Below are positions 22,191 through 36,139 of a stretch of 64,000 nt of DNA, piece by piece. The position numbers and the translations under genes are program-made. Position 1 is the first letter of the stretch, and each line of letters starts with the position of its first letter. Under the pieces are notes generated by a model. That model made no database searches. It was not told the DNA's origin and was given only the letters and a program-made list of their open reading frames with translations. Where the stretch lies: the NCBI GenBank assembly GCA_029204225.1, contig CM055106.1:21275285-21339284 (forward strand), written 5' to 3'. The DNA is from Diphasiastrum complanatum (taxonomy: Eukaryota > Streptophyta > Lycopodiopsida > Lycopodiales > Lycopodiaceae).

Positions 22191-23345
22191 GGTCCTACCA
22201 ATTTTAATTAAAATCTAAATGTTGAACCAATTGAAGATGAAATTGAAAATATTGATGAGGGTGAGGATGAGCATAAAATAGCACACGAAAGTAAGATGGA
22301 GAGAGTACTAAAAAGAAACCAGAAAAAAAAAAGATATAGAGATATGTCAAGAGTGCCATTTTCACGGGCTTGAAGACAAAAATAATGTGAAATGTAATGA
22401 TGTGTTGAAATGTAAATATCGTTAGAAGTTACAATGCATGATCTATCTGGAAAAGGATGGGGATGTTTGTTAATGCAAGGGAGTACATTGAAAGTACACA
22501 ATCAAGCAAAGGATCATAAACAAGTAGAGTCTAGGTGGAAATAAGAAAAAATCAAAGAATTACAAATCTATTCGAGAGCATGTCTAAAAAATACATGAAA
22601 TTTTAAAGACAATAATTTATGTATTGATGGGGATTGATTGCCATAGAGCTAGGCAGAGTTTACCCTCAAATGGATTTCCATACCAATGTAATTTACATAG
22701 AAGATTGAAAACTCCAAATATGTCTATTGTGAAGACTATTCAATTTTTTATCTAGATTATTGGAGAAAGCTAGCGAGAGCCCCTAATTTTCATTGATGCT
22801 AGATGAAGTCATTGGTAGAGCTATAGAGCATGATATGATTGTTTGTATCACCATAAAATCAAAAGGAGGTAGAGAACAACCATGACTAGTTGTTAGTGGT
22901 TCTAGGATTTAATATTGCTCATAATGCATTTGACGAGATGATAGGGAATATGTTTGAAATAAAACAATCTTCAATACATAAGCTCATAGTGATGGCTATC
23001 AATGGAGCATTGGTCATGATTGGAAGCAATGATGGACTACTGGCAAGTTTGCAGATTTTGGTGCCACATATCATTGGAGTACATTCTATTGCAAGTAGAG
23101 AGGCATTGTGGTTGTTGGTGATGTAGTAAAAACAATGCTTATATGAAATTTGTTAATGTCTTTTATGACAAAATTAATAGTTGGGTGGGAAAATCGATAA
23201 TGAGAAACAAATAATTAAAATAGATACAAGTAAATTTAGGTTGGCAATGTTGAAAGGTAGGCATATTCACAAAGTGCATTGGTTATGTAGAGGTCAAGTA
23301 CTTAATTGTATTGTTCATACAATGCCAACTTATCCTAATAGTTGA
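22191..23345 (+). pseudogene. hAT-like transposase remnant (ZBED/KIAA1586-like)
   Basis: The best piece is 22890-23126: INGALVMIGSNDGLLASLQ and VPHIIGVHSIASREALW. This parallels the (D)GA..M.G...G....L....P.IIG.HC..HREALA region of hAT transposases and their domesticated vertebrate relatives. Upstream, TLKVHNQAKDHKQVESRW resembles the zinc-finger word (..H..S.DH..) that opens such proteins. Further downstream HWLCRGQVLNCIVHTMPT is protein-like. Many stops break the frame. I cannot see terminal inverted repeats. Confidence 0.55.
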
Positions 23346-23386
23346 AAAAAGATTAGAAAAGTGAACAAAACAAACAACCAAGTGGT

Positions 23387-23428
23387 ACATGTGTGTGTGT
23401 GTGTGTACACACACACACACACACATGT
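23387..23428. repeat. (TG)n(AC)n palindrome
   Basis: ACAT(GT)8 is followed immediately by (AC)9ATGT, giving a near-perfect inverted repeat with arms of about 20 bp and no loop. Alternating purine-pyrimidine DNA of this kind can form cruciform or Z-DNA. Confidence 0.95.
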
Positions 23429-24168
23429 TCTTCTATAATGATCAGCTAATTATACTAAAGTAGTTTAAGCTTATTCAATTAGGGAGGCTAATTAGGTCGT
23501 AGGTTGCAATTGACAGCTAGCCACAAGGCGTTGTCATGCATTGAGTAAGGCCTTCCCGAAAATCTACTTGCAAAGTGGTTAGGCAAGTCGTAAGCTTCAT
23601 ATCAAGCAAAAACAGTAATTGTCTTACGTCGACGTCTTCGACTTCTCCGATAGTTTGTAGAAGTTGTCCGATATGTCGATGTCGTCGAAGTCGCTTTAAT
23701 ATGTCAGAGCCACCTGTTGAGCAATTCCCAAGTATTTCTACAGACTGTGTAGAAACACGTATAACACTGATGAACTAAATAAATGAAATGGATGTTATTT
23801 AAAGATTGATTATTCAGATGAATCACTCTCGATAGTAGAATAATACAACAAATACCCATGACTTAGTTTCAAACCATGACAACTTTAGAGACCCCAAGAT
23901 CAGGGCCAAGATTTGAGGATGTGATTTCATCTTCATCCCAATCTTTAAAAATACAGGAGTCATGTAGAATTGGCCTAAGCAGCATAGCTCTGGGTCATAG
24001 ATAATAGAAAGTACTACTTGTACTCTCAAGGTCAGAGCTCAGGAAGCTAGAATCTCAAGAGATATAACAATTAGATAGCCCAAACACACCCTATAGTTGC
24101 AAAATCTCAAGAAGGAAGGCTGGGAGCGGAGGATACGGTGATTGCCATTGCACACGCTTCTGCCCACA
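23429..24168 (+). repeat. Possible LTR ending at 24168
   Basis: Only the right end is suggested, by a PBS-like sequence directly after CCCACA at 24163-24168. 23620-23700 repeats TCGACG/GTCGTC words. The left boundary and a partner LTR are unknown. Confidence 0.25.
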
Positions 24169-24510
24169 TAGTATTAGAGCAGGTTCATTAGATACAATAT
24201 GGCTACCACAATTCAACCAAAGATCACAATCAATTTTCTGAGCACATCTGCTCAAGATTGGTTGCTCCACTTTACTTTCGAGTTGCTGGATTGTAGATGA
24301 AGTAGCTATGTGGGGAGATTATGCGCATTGAATGGTTGTAAATTCCTATTTAAGTTTTACGATGGATGCATCTGTCCACTACAGGTGTGATTTAACTGAA
24401 AGGATTAGTTCATGGTGAGAATCCATCTCTTTCTGGTGGCTGAAAAGAAGTCCAAAGAAACTTATCATGTCTGCACTGAGTGTAAAAAGCATTGATGTGG
24501 GATTAATAGA
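24169..24510 (+). pseudogene. PBS-like site and start of a copia-type gag
   Basis: TAGTATTAGAGCAGGTTC (24169-24186) resembles the TGGTATCAGAGCAGG primer-binding site with transitions. An ATG at about 24199 opens MATTIQPKITINFLSTSAQD, plausible as the start of a copia gag, but the frame decays within 30 codons. Truncated where the LINE derivative begins at about 24515. Confidence 0.35.
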
Positions 24511-24514
24511 AGAG

Positions 24515-25135
<621 letters not shown>

Positions 25136-25533
25136 AAAGCTTTATTAACGTCTTTTGGGCACCCGTGGGTGCATAAGACCAAAAAGCAACAGTGGGAGCA
25201 TCATCCATAGGAGGACGTAGCCGTAAAATTCTATAAACTAGCTACGAATGAAAGTAGATCAAAGCAGAAGTGAAATAAGCCCACAACCCGGGCCAGGTAT
25301 AAAAGAAGAACTACAGAAAAAGTACCAATGCCCACAACCCGGGCCAGGTGGAGAATAAGTACATATCAACGAAAGTAAGTGTGAAGTGTTCGCTGAGTGG
25401 ACCGTACAGTGGGCCCCGATGGAGGCGAGTGCCGACTACATCTAGGCTTTTTCCCCAGTGGCACAGCGATAGGAATCTCATCATCGGAGTCATCAGCATG
25501 TGCTCGAGTCCGAAAGAATCCAGTGAGAAGCAG

Positions 25534-27249
25534 CTATCGGGAGTCTAATCCGAGGTGATCTGGTACAGGCAGATGAGACTGACGAAGAGTAAGCATCTCA
25601 CGAACAAGAAGTCCCAAGCAACGAGCATCAGGATAGGAGACAAAACTGTGAAGTGTATGTGGGCCATCACAAAAGAGACAATAATACCTCCCCCGTATCT
25701 CATAATACAACAGACATCTGAGGAGTAAATGGGCTTCATCTTCCACCTCCTACAACGAGCACAAGCGACATAGATGACGCTCCCAGGGGATATCTCATGC
25801 ATGACCGGCCTCAATAGCAAGCTGATGAGAGAAAATGCGCAACTGTCCAAGATGATAGTGCAGGCCGTGTGATAGGGGCTGTGAGAGATAGAGCGGCAAC
25901 AATGGCAAACCAGAAGGATCCAGAGAGAGGAAGTGTGTCTGGTAATAGCTCAGTCGAATACGGGAATGTGGGAGAGAGCTCCAAGTCTGCTGCATATATC
26001 GATGGAATAAATAGCCTCGAATATATAAATGCATACCACGAGGAAGATCCATGATAGAGATGCCCAGATGTCATAAGAGATCAGACACCTGCTGGTACCA
26101 GGATAGCTTGGCATGGGAATCAGCTAGGACATGTGAACAAGTAACCGCAGCAACTATGTATCTATTCGGGTGAGATGCACGAATCTCCTGAATCCGCTGA
26201 AAAAAAAAATACGGTGGAAAAAGCCCTCAAAGATGATCGAAGGAGTAGCAAATTCAACACATAGGATATCATGAGCGGTGGTAGTCTTGGCACATATCAT
26301 GCGACCCAACATAGTGGCCTGAATGCGGAAAATGCCTGCCCAGTCCCGGAGAGAAAGTCTTGGCAACCAAATCTCGGAGGCATACATCACTACTGGAACC
26401 ACCCGTGTGTGAAACAATTGGCATGTAGTAGCGGGATAAAAAATATGATTCAGTGTACAACCACGCTCGAACTGGAGCAATGTTGAAAGACCGGAGAAAA
26501 TGTGCGCAAATGCAGCCTGGCGGAAACCAAGAAGGGGCGCAGTAAACAGGTTTCCCAAGTAAGTATAAGAGACAACAATGTCAACTTTCTGGCCATCATA
26601 GAAGAATTGATAATTGTGAAGGCTTTGTCGATTGGTATTGAAAATTATGACCTTTGTCTTTTTTAAGTTAACAGAGAGACCCCAAGCAACACAAAACTGA
26701 TGTAAGACCTGTAAGTGACATTGCAACCCTTCTGGTGAGGAATAAAGCAGGACAATGTCATTAATATAAAGCAAAATGGGGATGAGCAAATGAGCCAGCG
26801 GGCAACCATCTCCACCTTCTTCACGAATGATGCTCAAGGTCATCAATATAAAGTGCAAAGAGCGGAGGGGATAATGGACAACCTTGCTTGACACCAACAG
26901 TGCTACGGATGGGAGAAGACAATTCAGTACCCAGCCGAATACGTGCTAGAACTCTCTTATACAGAGCAACCACTACCGCGAGAATAGAGTCGAAAAAGCC
27001 AAGCTGACGTAGTCTGCTGATCAAAAGATGACGGGGAACAATATCAAAGGCCTTAGAGAGATCAACGAAACAAGCAAATACCTTCTTGCCCATATGCTTT
27101 GCCTTCTCAATGATAGTACGTAGAGTGAGGACATGATCAAGAGTGTTATAACCCTGGCGGAAGCCAGCCTGGCTAGTCGCATATAATAGTCGAGAATCAG
27201 CCTCTATCGTAACAAAGTTCTGGAGAATAGTGGCGTACAACTTGGCCAT
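25534..27249 (-). pseudogene. LINE ORF2: reverse transcriptase and C-terminal Cys/His region
   Basis: RT motifs in order: SQAGFRQGYNTLDHVLTLR, FVDLSKAFDIVPRHLL, VGVKQGCPLSPPLFALYIDD, then LLYINDIVLLY, where the catalytic YADD has become YIND. FCVAWGLSVNLKKTK and LGRMICAKTTTAHD follow. The C-terminal part has LPRGMHLYIRGYLF, HQLAIEAG and EDEAHLLLRC with YYEIRGRYYCLF. Frameshifts near 26820 and 26050 break it. The N-terminal endonuclease is absent. The family normally nicks DNA and reverse-transcribes at the target; this copy cannot. Confidence 0.85.
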
Positions 27250-27318
27250 GATACAAAAATCGAATGTGATGCTAAGCGGGGCTATCGGACTGCTCCCATG
27301 CCCGAGTACCCCAACTTC

Positions 27319-28344
27319 CTATTGATGCTTGGAGAAAAAATGAGGGTTGCCATTTGTAAATACCACCCGATGTTGTTTTGTCCTTGCCTCTTGAATAATA
27401 GTTTTACGCTGTAACCATTGGTAGTGAGTAAGGTCATCATCTATGTAAATCTAAGAGCCTCGGAGAGTACGACGCGCATGAAGAACTATCTGTCGATCGT
27501 CCATAGTTTTGAATTTGACAAATAACACCTTCGGATCATGCTGGAGGCACCAAGCATACTGGATACCTGGAACTGAGAGCCCCATGTGTGAAGTAAACAA
27601 AGAGGTAACATGGTCCAGTGTTGTGCCCTCAGTAGGAAGACCCCGAAATCTTAAGTTGAGCTTTTTGTCATCCCGACGTTGTTGTTCTGCCAAGACACCT
27701 TGTACCGTGGTGTCTAAGGAGGGTGCTACAGAAGACGAAGAGGTGGTAGATGATCTCAAGGTAGAAGCCCATGATTTGGTCTCACGTACTTCTTGCTTGA
27801 GAGTAGGTACTTTTTGTACATGTTCCACTGTCTCATGAAGCCGTTGTTCAAGAACAGGAATCCGGGCAGTGCACTCAACAGTGTCATGTATTTGGCACTC
27901 AAGTAGGGGAAGCTTACTCATGGATGTCTTAGTAACCTCAACAGCACGGGAGATATCAAGGATGATGTCCCTCTACAAAGCACTAAGCGCAGCACGAAGA
28001 GAAGCAATTTCAGCCTGTTGAGCGTCAATCGTGGCAGTCTTAGTAAGCAAATCTGCATGAAGTTCATTGAGTTGTGAAAGAAAAGTGGAAAATGGCTTAG
28101 AAATGTACTCATTCAACGAGGAGATGTTCTCACGAGTGGTGTGCCGCATGTAGGTGTGACATGTGTCTCCCATAGCAGCTGAGGACGAAGCAACAACCTG
28201 TGGCAGTGGAGCGCTGATAGAATCGATAGGCATGGTGGATGCAATTTCCAAAGTACGAAGACGTTTGTGAGAGCCTGTAGACATAAACTTCTTAGCACGC
28301 TTTGTGCGCAAGACAAAGCCTGGAGGAAGGCGAAGCGAAGTCAT
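27319..28344 (-). pseudogene. LINE ORF1 protein, 342 codons with two in-frame TAG stops
   Basis: A single frame from ATG at 28344 to TAG at 27319, interrupted only by TAG at 27973-27975 and at 27451-27453. Residues 1-60 are basic then Ser/Ala-rich. About 85-200 is a long coiled coil (HADLLTKTATIDAQQAEI; RIPVLEQRLHETVEHVQ). SWASTLR precedes the RRM-like domain DDKKLNLRFRGLPTEG. The C-terminal domain follows the second stop: IYIDDDLTHYQWLQRK, then HRVVFTNGNPHFF. Architecture matches L1 ORF1p. It differs in sequence from the ORF1-only elements, so it is a separate subfamily. Confidence 0.85.
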
Positions 28345-28798
28345 AGGATGATTTGCAGGAGATAGATGAGAGAGGAAGCAAAACCCTAATCAAGCAATTT
28401 TACAAAAATGAACATAACTTTGTCATATGAAGTCCAATTGACCCGAAAATTGATTCAGATCGAAGGTAAGACATAGCACTATGTAGTCGTCAGACTGTAC
28501 GTATATGTACGAACTATACGAATTTTACAGACTGCGAAAATTTTGAGATCAAGAAAAATCAAATTTTCAAAACTCAAACTGTTGAGGATCTATCGCAAAA
28601 GGATAGCAGCAATGAAATTTTGAGAAACAAGCTTAGAGTAGCTATAAGTGATGCAAGAAAGTGTCATGCACAAAAAAGGTAGATATAGCCACAAAGAAAG
28701 CTAGAAAGAAGTGAGAGTTGCATGGAGATGGAATTAGTGAGGAGATGATGGCTGCGTGGAGATGGGGAAGGTGATGGAGACAAAAGCATGGAGATGGT

Positions 28799-30175
<1,377 letters not shown>

Positions 30176-30380
30176 TAGACTATTGTATCGTTCATTTGCT
30201 CATCAGTATGAATCATTCATCTTGATTATTCTATTGCTAAATGTGGTGCTTCCGATCCTACACGCAGCTTCTACTGACTAACCTCTCGATTTTCGACATG
30301 GTATCAGAGCCTCTATTTTTATCAGAGCTCCTCTAATTCGATATCAATCAATTATCTCTAATAAACCATCAATTTTGACA
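30176..30380 (+). repeat. Copia 5' LTR remnant with duplicated PBS junction
   Basis: GACA followed by TGGTATCAGAGC occurs twice, at 30299 and at 30381. The first PBS copy (30299-30311) and 82 bp after it duplicate the LTR-end/PBS junction. The LTR left end is cut off against the PLE. Confidence 0.6.
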
Positions 30381-30394
30381 TGGTATCAGAGCAG
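30381..30394 (+). other. Primer-binding site of the plus-strand copia
   Basis: TGGTATCAGAGCAG follows GACA and precedes gag by about 130 bp. It is the usual copia initiator-Met PBS. Confidence 0.85.
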
Positions 30395-30523
30395 GCAGTT
30401 CAGTAATCTGCATCTCTACTGCGGATTATCAAGTCTTGTTTTTATCAGTATGCCGTTCTAGCAAGCACGCAAGCAACAGTATTATGAAATCGTTGTTTCT
30501 ACCAACAATCCCACTCAACCATA

Positions 30524-32041
30524 ATGGATTCGTCTTCTAGTTCTTCTCTTATCGACAAACTCGATGGGAGTAACTACCATATCTAAAAATTCAAAATGAA
30601 GGTCATACTACTAGCCAAAGACCTGTGGGACATCGTTGATGGCACAGAACCCAAACTTGAAGGTGATGCACCCATTATCACCAAATGGAGACTGAAGATG
30701 ACAAGGCTTTTACCACGATTACTCTCAATATCATGGACACACAAATCAGCCACATATGTGTTGTTCAGACTGCTAAGGATGCATGGACATCCTAGCAACT
30801 CTCTACGATATCAGGGATACCACATCCAAATCACATTTGAGAAAAAAAACTCTTCTCCCTGAGAATGTTTGAAGCAGAAAGCGTTTCGAGTCATCTCAAC
30901 ACTTTCAAAACTCTTATGGAGCAGATGGCTGCAACTGGCTCAGTCATATAAGATTATGATGTTGTTATGACTCTATTATTGAGTCTACCTGAAGCCTATG
31001 AAATGGATCTTGGAAATTTTGACCCAAGAGCACCTCACTCTTTCAAGAGTAATTTCGATGCTTCTATAAGAGGAAGTTAGAAGATCTGCAACCTCCTCAG
31101 GCTCAAAGTCGGATACTCAAGCTCTATATTCGAAAAGAAATCAGAAGTTTAGATCAAACAGATCTACACAGTCAGAATATTTTTAGACAAAAGGAGCAAC
31201 ATGCAATCTGGGTCGGATTTTCACTCTGGGTCGAATTTTGGCTTAGGGTCGAATTCTGGTCTAGGGCCGAATTTGAAGTCTTCATCATTCCAATCAAAGC
31301 ATAATCTATTTAGTAAATGCTATACGAGAATTGGCCATCTTATCAAGGACTGGAAAACTTTAAAATCTAACAATGAGAATAAAATGCAGTTCCAACAACA
31401 AGCCAATATATCGATTCTTGGTACCTAGACTCAGGAGCAACTCAGCATATGACTCACCACAAGGACTGGTTCAAAGATTATACACCCACTCTCAAATTGT
31501 GCAGCTTAGAGACAACTCAACTCATTCTATTGAGGGTGAAGGAACAGTTAGGATCGAATTTCAAAGAGGTGAAGTGAAGTTGTTGACCAACGTTCTCCAC
31601 GTTCCAAATCTGACCAAAAATATGCTCTCAGTTAGCCAAATCACAGATTTGGGTCGGAGGGTAGAATTTGACACAAATGGCTACACCATTTTTGACAAGT
31701 TTCGGAAAGCTCTAGCTTTCTAAAAAAGGAGTAACAATCTTTACAAAATTAGCCACTACAATTCTTCTATTTGTCAAGCTCTTTGTACATCCACTTGTGA
31801 AACAGCTAATATGCTTAGGCCACCTCAATTCCAATTGTATTCAATAAATGTCAAAAAAAATTTAGTACAAGGTCTGCCCACAATTAGCAAATTCGGTACT
31901 CCATGTAAAATTGTATAATCAAAGGCATGCTAGAAGTCCTTCCATTTTCAATGCAGTCCATACTTCTAGAAATTTGCTAGATCTTGTACACATGGACATT
32001 TGTGGCCCTATGCAGACCATTTCCACAAGGGGAGCTGTCTA
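30524..32041 (+). pseudogene. Ty1/copia gag-protease-integrase start
   Basis: ATG 30524 opens gag: SLIDKLDGSNYHI, stop, KFKMKVILLAKDLWDIVDG. Frameshifted gag continues (SHLNTFKTLMEQMAATGS), then a decayed zinc knuckle near 31318 (KCYTRIGHLIKDW, final Cys lost). The protease motif SWYLDSGATQHMTHH is near 31420, with GAG-pre-integrase words to 31950 and VHMDICGPMQT at the integrase start near 31990. It is cut at 32041 by the LTR of an opposite copia. Downstream of gag the frame changes repeatedly. Confidence 0.85.
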
Positions 32042-32728
32042 TGAGGAGTCAGATACTAAAACCAGTTTTGGTTATTACTATGGTTGATACTGATCGATTA
32101 ATCGATTTTTCGATTGATGCCTTTCTTTTGATCGCTCATTTGCTTGTGTAGCTGTAGGATGATCTTATGTTATTCTAATTACAGAGTTTAAAAGATCATT
32201 AACATTCCTAGTACTAATCCGTAGATCGGTTATTATAGTGGAGCGTGAAGACGTAAGATAAAGACGTAGACAATTGTAATCTCCTTTGTATGTGATCGTA
32301 GGAGCATGATATTGTGGTGCGGTCGCAACCGTATGTTAACCGCAATCATTGAATTGCGATATCAGTCTTCTTCATAAGCTATTGTTCATCACTTTGCATG
32401 TTGACCACAAGCTAGACTCGGGCGGTTCCTTGCGGTATCCCGTGTAACTTTGCAGTATGTTGCATTCCTCACATTCTTCAAAAAAATGTTACATTTCTCG
32501 GGTGCCCGAAATCTCGAGAAAAAAACCTTTGTCGCATTTTCACAAAAACTTTTGTGCTCAGAATGCTTGAAATGATAAGTAGAAGACTTTTTCGACTTTT
32601 GCATATTGCAAGTAAAAATGTTTACTGTGCGACAAACAGATCATTTCTGCAGATTGCTTTGAAAGAGTGATTTACATAAGTGAATTGGAGGGCAGTTAGG
32701 ATGAGTAGGAGTAAGATTAACTCCAACA
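32042..32728 (-). repeat. 3' LTR of a minus-strand copia
   Basis: The minus strand reads AATCTTAAGGGGGAG (purine tract, 32730-32744) then TGTTGGAGTTAATC, the LTR start at 32728. The end is placed at 32042, where the interrupted plus-strand integrase resumes reading backwards; that boundary is approximate. Confidence 0.65.
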
Positions 32729-33215
32729 CTCCCCCTTAAGATTACTACTACGAATCTGAATTTAAATTGAGATTTAAGATGCCTACTAAAGTATAATGTT
32801 TATCTCTTGACAATGGTTTTGTCAAAATATCAACCAACATACTGTCTGTATGACAGTAATTTAGTACAACATCTTTATTTTGAACTTTCTTTCTAAGAAA
32901 AAAAATTGAACTTCTATGTGCTTACTTCTAGTAGGAGTTCGTGGTCTTAGAGATAGAGTTATGCAGCTCTGATCGTCACATTGGAGTATAGTTGAACCGA
33001 TGTGTGGAAATTGCAAATCTTGTAGCAACCTTCTATGCCAAATAATCTCCTTCACTGTTGATGTAGCTGCAACGTATTATGATTCTGTAGAGGACAACGA
33101 ATTGCATTTATGCTTTCTGCTGTTCCATGAAAAGGGTTCTCTTGCAAGAAAATAAATATAACCAGATGTGGACTTTCTAGTATCCATGTCTCCTGCCCAA
33201 TCTAAATCGCTGTCA
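32729..33215 (-). pseudogene. Ty1/copia RNase H, minus strand
   Basis: The minus frame 33055-32861 encodes KEIIWHRRLLQDLQFP, LQCDDQSCITLSLRP and RSKHIEVQFFFLERK, the signature end of copia RNase H (CDNQSAI; R.KHI.....F.R). Upstream decayed words fit the YVAA..T.KE region. The rest of pol is missing above about 33215. Confidence 0.8.
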
Positions 33216-33725
33216 AACTTCTTGCTAACCTTGGTGATGCTGGGAATATCCGTGAAATTGAACGTCTTCTAAAAAAGCCCAGTTTCTCCACTTTGCAAGG
33301 CAAATACTTCTTGAATATGATCAAAAGAATAGGGTCCTTCAACTTGAATAATCCAAGCCCAGTCATGTATTGTTTCTACTGATAAAGCTACATGTAATGC
33401 TGCTGGTCTTGAAGATAGAATTTTTTGCCTTGTTGACCTCATGACTACCTTGGATTGAATTAAAATCTATATGGACTTTATCAAAAAGAAGGACCCATTG
33501 AATATAGTCGAGAGCATTTTTATTAACCTCCCTAATTATGTTGATAATCTTGTGGAAGAGGAACGATTTTGTAATGCTCATATTCGAAAAAAAAAAATTT
33601 GCTTGTCTTGAAAAAGAAAGCGGTCCTTTATCTTTTGAGATTTCTACCCCCATAAAACCACCTCTCTCTCCACATCCGTTGATTTTTGTCGATGACCTTG
33701 ATGAAGAAAGTGCCTCACAACTAGA
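33216..33725 (+). pseudogene. Penelope-like element N-terminal fragments, order swapped
   Basis: Two blocks match the plus-strand PLE region at 47.7-48.3 kb. Block B (33224-33367; GNIREIERLLKKPS...) equals 48115-48262, and block A (33370-33600; STDKATCNAAGLEDRIFCL, VDLMTTLD) equals 47730-47960. In the intact copy A precedes B; here B precedes A. Also visible is CLEKESGPLSFEIST (compare CLDKENSALTTDIST). Non-functional. Confidence 0.65.
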
Positions 33726-34830
33726 ATCCTTCTCACAAAAAAATTTGTGAAATAGACAATCAATCTTCCTTCGAGTTTTGTCAAGCTAAGAGTTGCCAAG
33801 TACCATTGGTCCCTGGCCCGAACTATTGAGTCCAAATCTGCCAAAACTGCCTACAAATTATGGAGTCTTCCTTCTGTTAACTTTTTCGCACCTATTTCTA
33901 TAGAACTATCGATTACCCTTCCCATTTTACCGATGTTGAAGTCCACACTTGCAAACAAGCCGCTTTACATAAAAATCCTGCCTTTGATAATGTTATCAAG
34001 ATGAACAAATTTGAGCCTTCAAGAATGTCCTTCTAAACAGACCTGGGCTATAACTAGAGGATATTTTGAGACATGATTCTATAGAATGAACTTATACGAT
34101 CTGGACCTGGAAAAGGCCCTTCTTTATATGTAGATGCGGCGATAAGTGCAAAATCAAAGAATAATGGTGGCAAAAAATCCTCCCATTTCATGGGGACCGA
34201 CAACAAAAACTCCAGATCAAGGGCAATGGCACTTAGCCATTTATCCCATTAGTAGTATACTTCATGTATACATGGATTTCAATCTCTCATCTTTCAAGTA
34301 CTCTACTCCTCATAAAAGACATTAAGCGTAGTTTCCCTTTCAATAAACTCCTTTGTCCCATAGAGTAATAAACTTTGTCTCAAAGAGAGCATGCCTTAGG
34401 CGGTTATTGAGCATACTTCAATCCTAATTTTTCATTGTTTCTTACAATTATCATTTTAAAAGTAGGGCGGCCATCTTCCCTATCGGAAGTGCACCATCAT
34501 TACACTCTTATTGAACATAAAGTGTACACAAAAACATCCGTAATGAGGCAGATTTTTAGCAAATCGATCAATGATGAGCTATAAACCAGAAACCATGTGT
34601 ATTATGGTGTAAAATGCGTTGGGCCAACAACGATCCATCAATAGTTCATGCAAGAACTTCCTCAATGAATCACATTTACTACTGGCTCACCAGTGACCAG
34701 TAACAAAGCAAAGGTATTATAGTTTTGTGCAGGAGACATAACTTATAAGTGTGCGCAATCCTCTATGGAGGCAGTGATCTACTGTATGATGAAAATTTTG
34801 ATTTTATGTATGCTTTACAAAGTTGTCCCC
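33726..34830. other. Unassigned, with one coding-like minus-strand stretch
   Basis: On the minus strand about 34260-34060 there are 60-odd codons without a stop, including LDLEFLLSVPMKWEDFLPPL, TYKEGPFPGPDRISSFYRIM and ending TAG. GPDRISSFYR faintly recalls the PGPDG...FY motif of LINE RTs. I cannot assign it. The rest is AT-rich with no recognised feature. Confidence 0.25.
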
Positions 34831-35369
34831 AACATATTTCATAAGTGCATTGGTTAGCCAATCATTCAACCTTGCAAAGGCAAGCAAATATTTTCATCAT
34901 GAAGCAAAAACTCAAGAAAACAACAATAGTTCGCTGCCCAATAGTCACAAAAATACCTGTAGTTGTTGTAAGAGCAATGGCAAGAGTGTGTTATCTTCCC
35001 ATAAGCATTACTACATCCCCACCACATCAAATCGTAGCTGTAGCCTGTCGCAATAGGGAGAGCAAAGAGAGGAGAAAGCAAGAGTCTTCAAGGGGAAGGA
35101 TGGAACAAAGGTGTTCCAATCCCCTTCTTATAGTTAACTGAGGTAATCTTAGAGCACTAAGCTAGCAACGATGCACACCATTAGATTACAACCCTAAACA
35201 AGTGTAGCAGAGGAAACTTGTTAAGGAAGTCAACACAAAATTCGAAAGGCCCCTTAGAATGCGTAAGGTAGAAGACATTTAAAATAACAAGGTGAGGCAA
35301 AAACCAGCATGGTTCCTTAGGGCTCCTATAGTTTATTGCTTACGGAAGTATAATATGGAGAAATATGCA

Positions 35370-35372
<3 letters not shown>
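34831..35372. other. No recognisable gene
   Basis: ORFs on both strands (34823-35141) are Ser/Asn- or hydrophobic-rich and do not look like known proteins. Confidence 0.35.

Positions 35373-35454
<82 letters not shown>
35373..35454. repeat. (GA)n/(CT)n microsatellite
   Basis: An 82-bp tract; on the minus strand it is the tail of the hairpin-ended retroposon to its right. Confidence 0.95.
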
Positions 35455-35457
<3 letters not shown>

Positions 35458-35835
35458 TTACATAGTTCTTCTTGACAAAGCAAGACCAAACCCTTTGAAG
35501 CCTTTATTCATAAACCAACAAGGTACAATAAAGATGAAAAGTAAAATACAGTACAGTAAAGCACCATATAGCATAACCACTCTCAAAACGTCCAGCTGAT
35601 ACCTGCCACCATCCCACAACACAAAACCGCACGAGTTAGTACAGTGGGGAAGACAGGTGTCATAGCTGAGCGTTAGTTGTTATCCATGTCCAAAAGAAGT
35701 TATACTACTTATCAGCATAAATGGCATTTTCAATCATAGTCCAGTCTTCCCAAATGCAAAGACGATTTTTTAGCAATAGGCCAAGCCCCTCCATTACCGT
35801 ATCAGGGCGAGTGCCATGCTGATCAGTTTTTGGGC
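35455..35835 (-). mobile_element. Hairpin-tailed retroposon X, copy 3
   Basis: The minus strand matches copies at 47035 and 51385: GGACATGGATAACAACT, CTCAGCTATGACACCTGTCT, CCCACTGTACTAACTCGTGC. The 3' end has TCTTG...CAAGA (35470-35485), AACTATGTAAAATT and then (CT)n. No coding sequence is seen; it may be the 3' end of another LINE family or a SINE. Confidence 0.7.
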
Positions 35836-36139
35836 ATTGGTCTGTATCAGTTCATTTCGTTTAAAGCAAAAGTATGAAAAGTTTTCACCGTATATATCGC
35901 TTGTCGCTAAAAGAAATGGTGTGAACACGTGTGCTAGTGTCAGAGCAAATCCATGCTATTCTAGCCTTGGTGACTTAAGAAATGTCACTCACTACTGTCC
36001 ATACTCCTGAGCATATCCATGCTTTCCAGTCGTATCTCACCATAATCTGATATGACAACTAAATGGGTAATAAATTTGCACAAGCCATGGTTGAATAGTG
36101 TAGTTACGAGTGAACTCACGTTTATCGTAACTCCATGTT
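35836..36139. other. No recognisable gene
   Basis: Unique, AT-rich; no feature seen. Confidence 0.4.
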
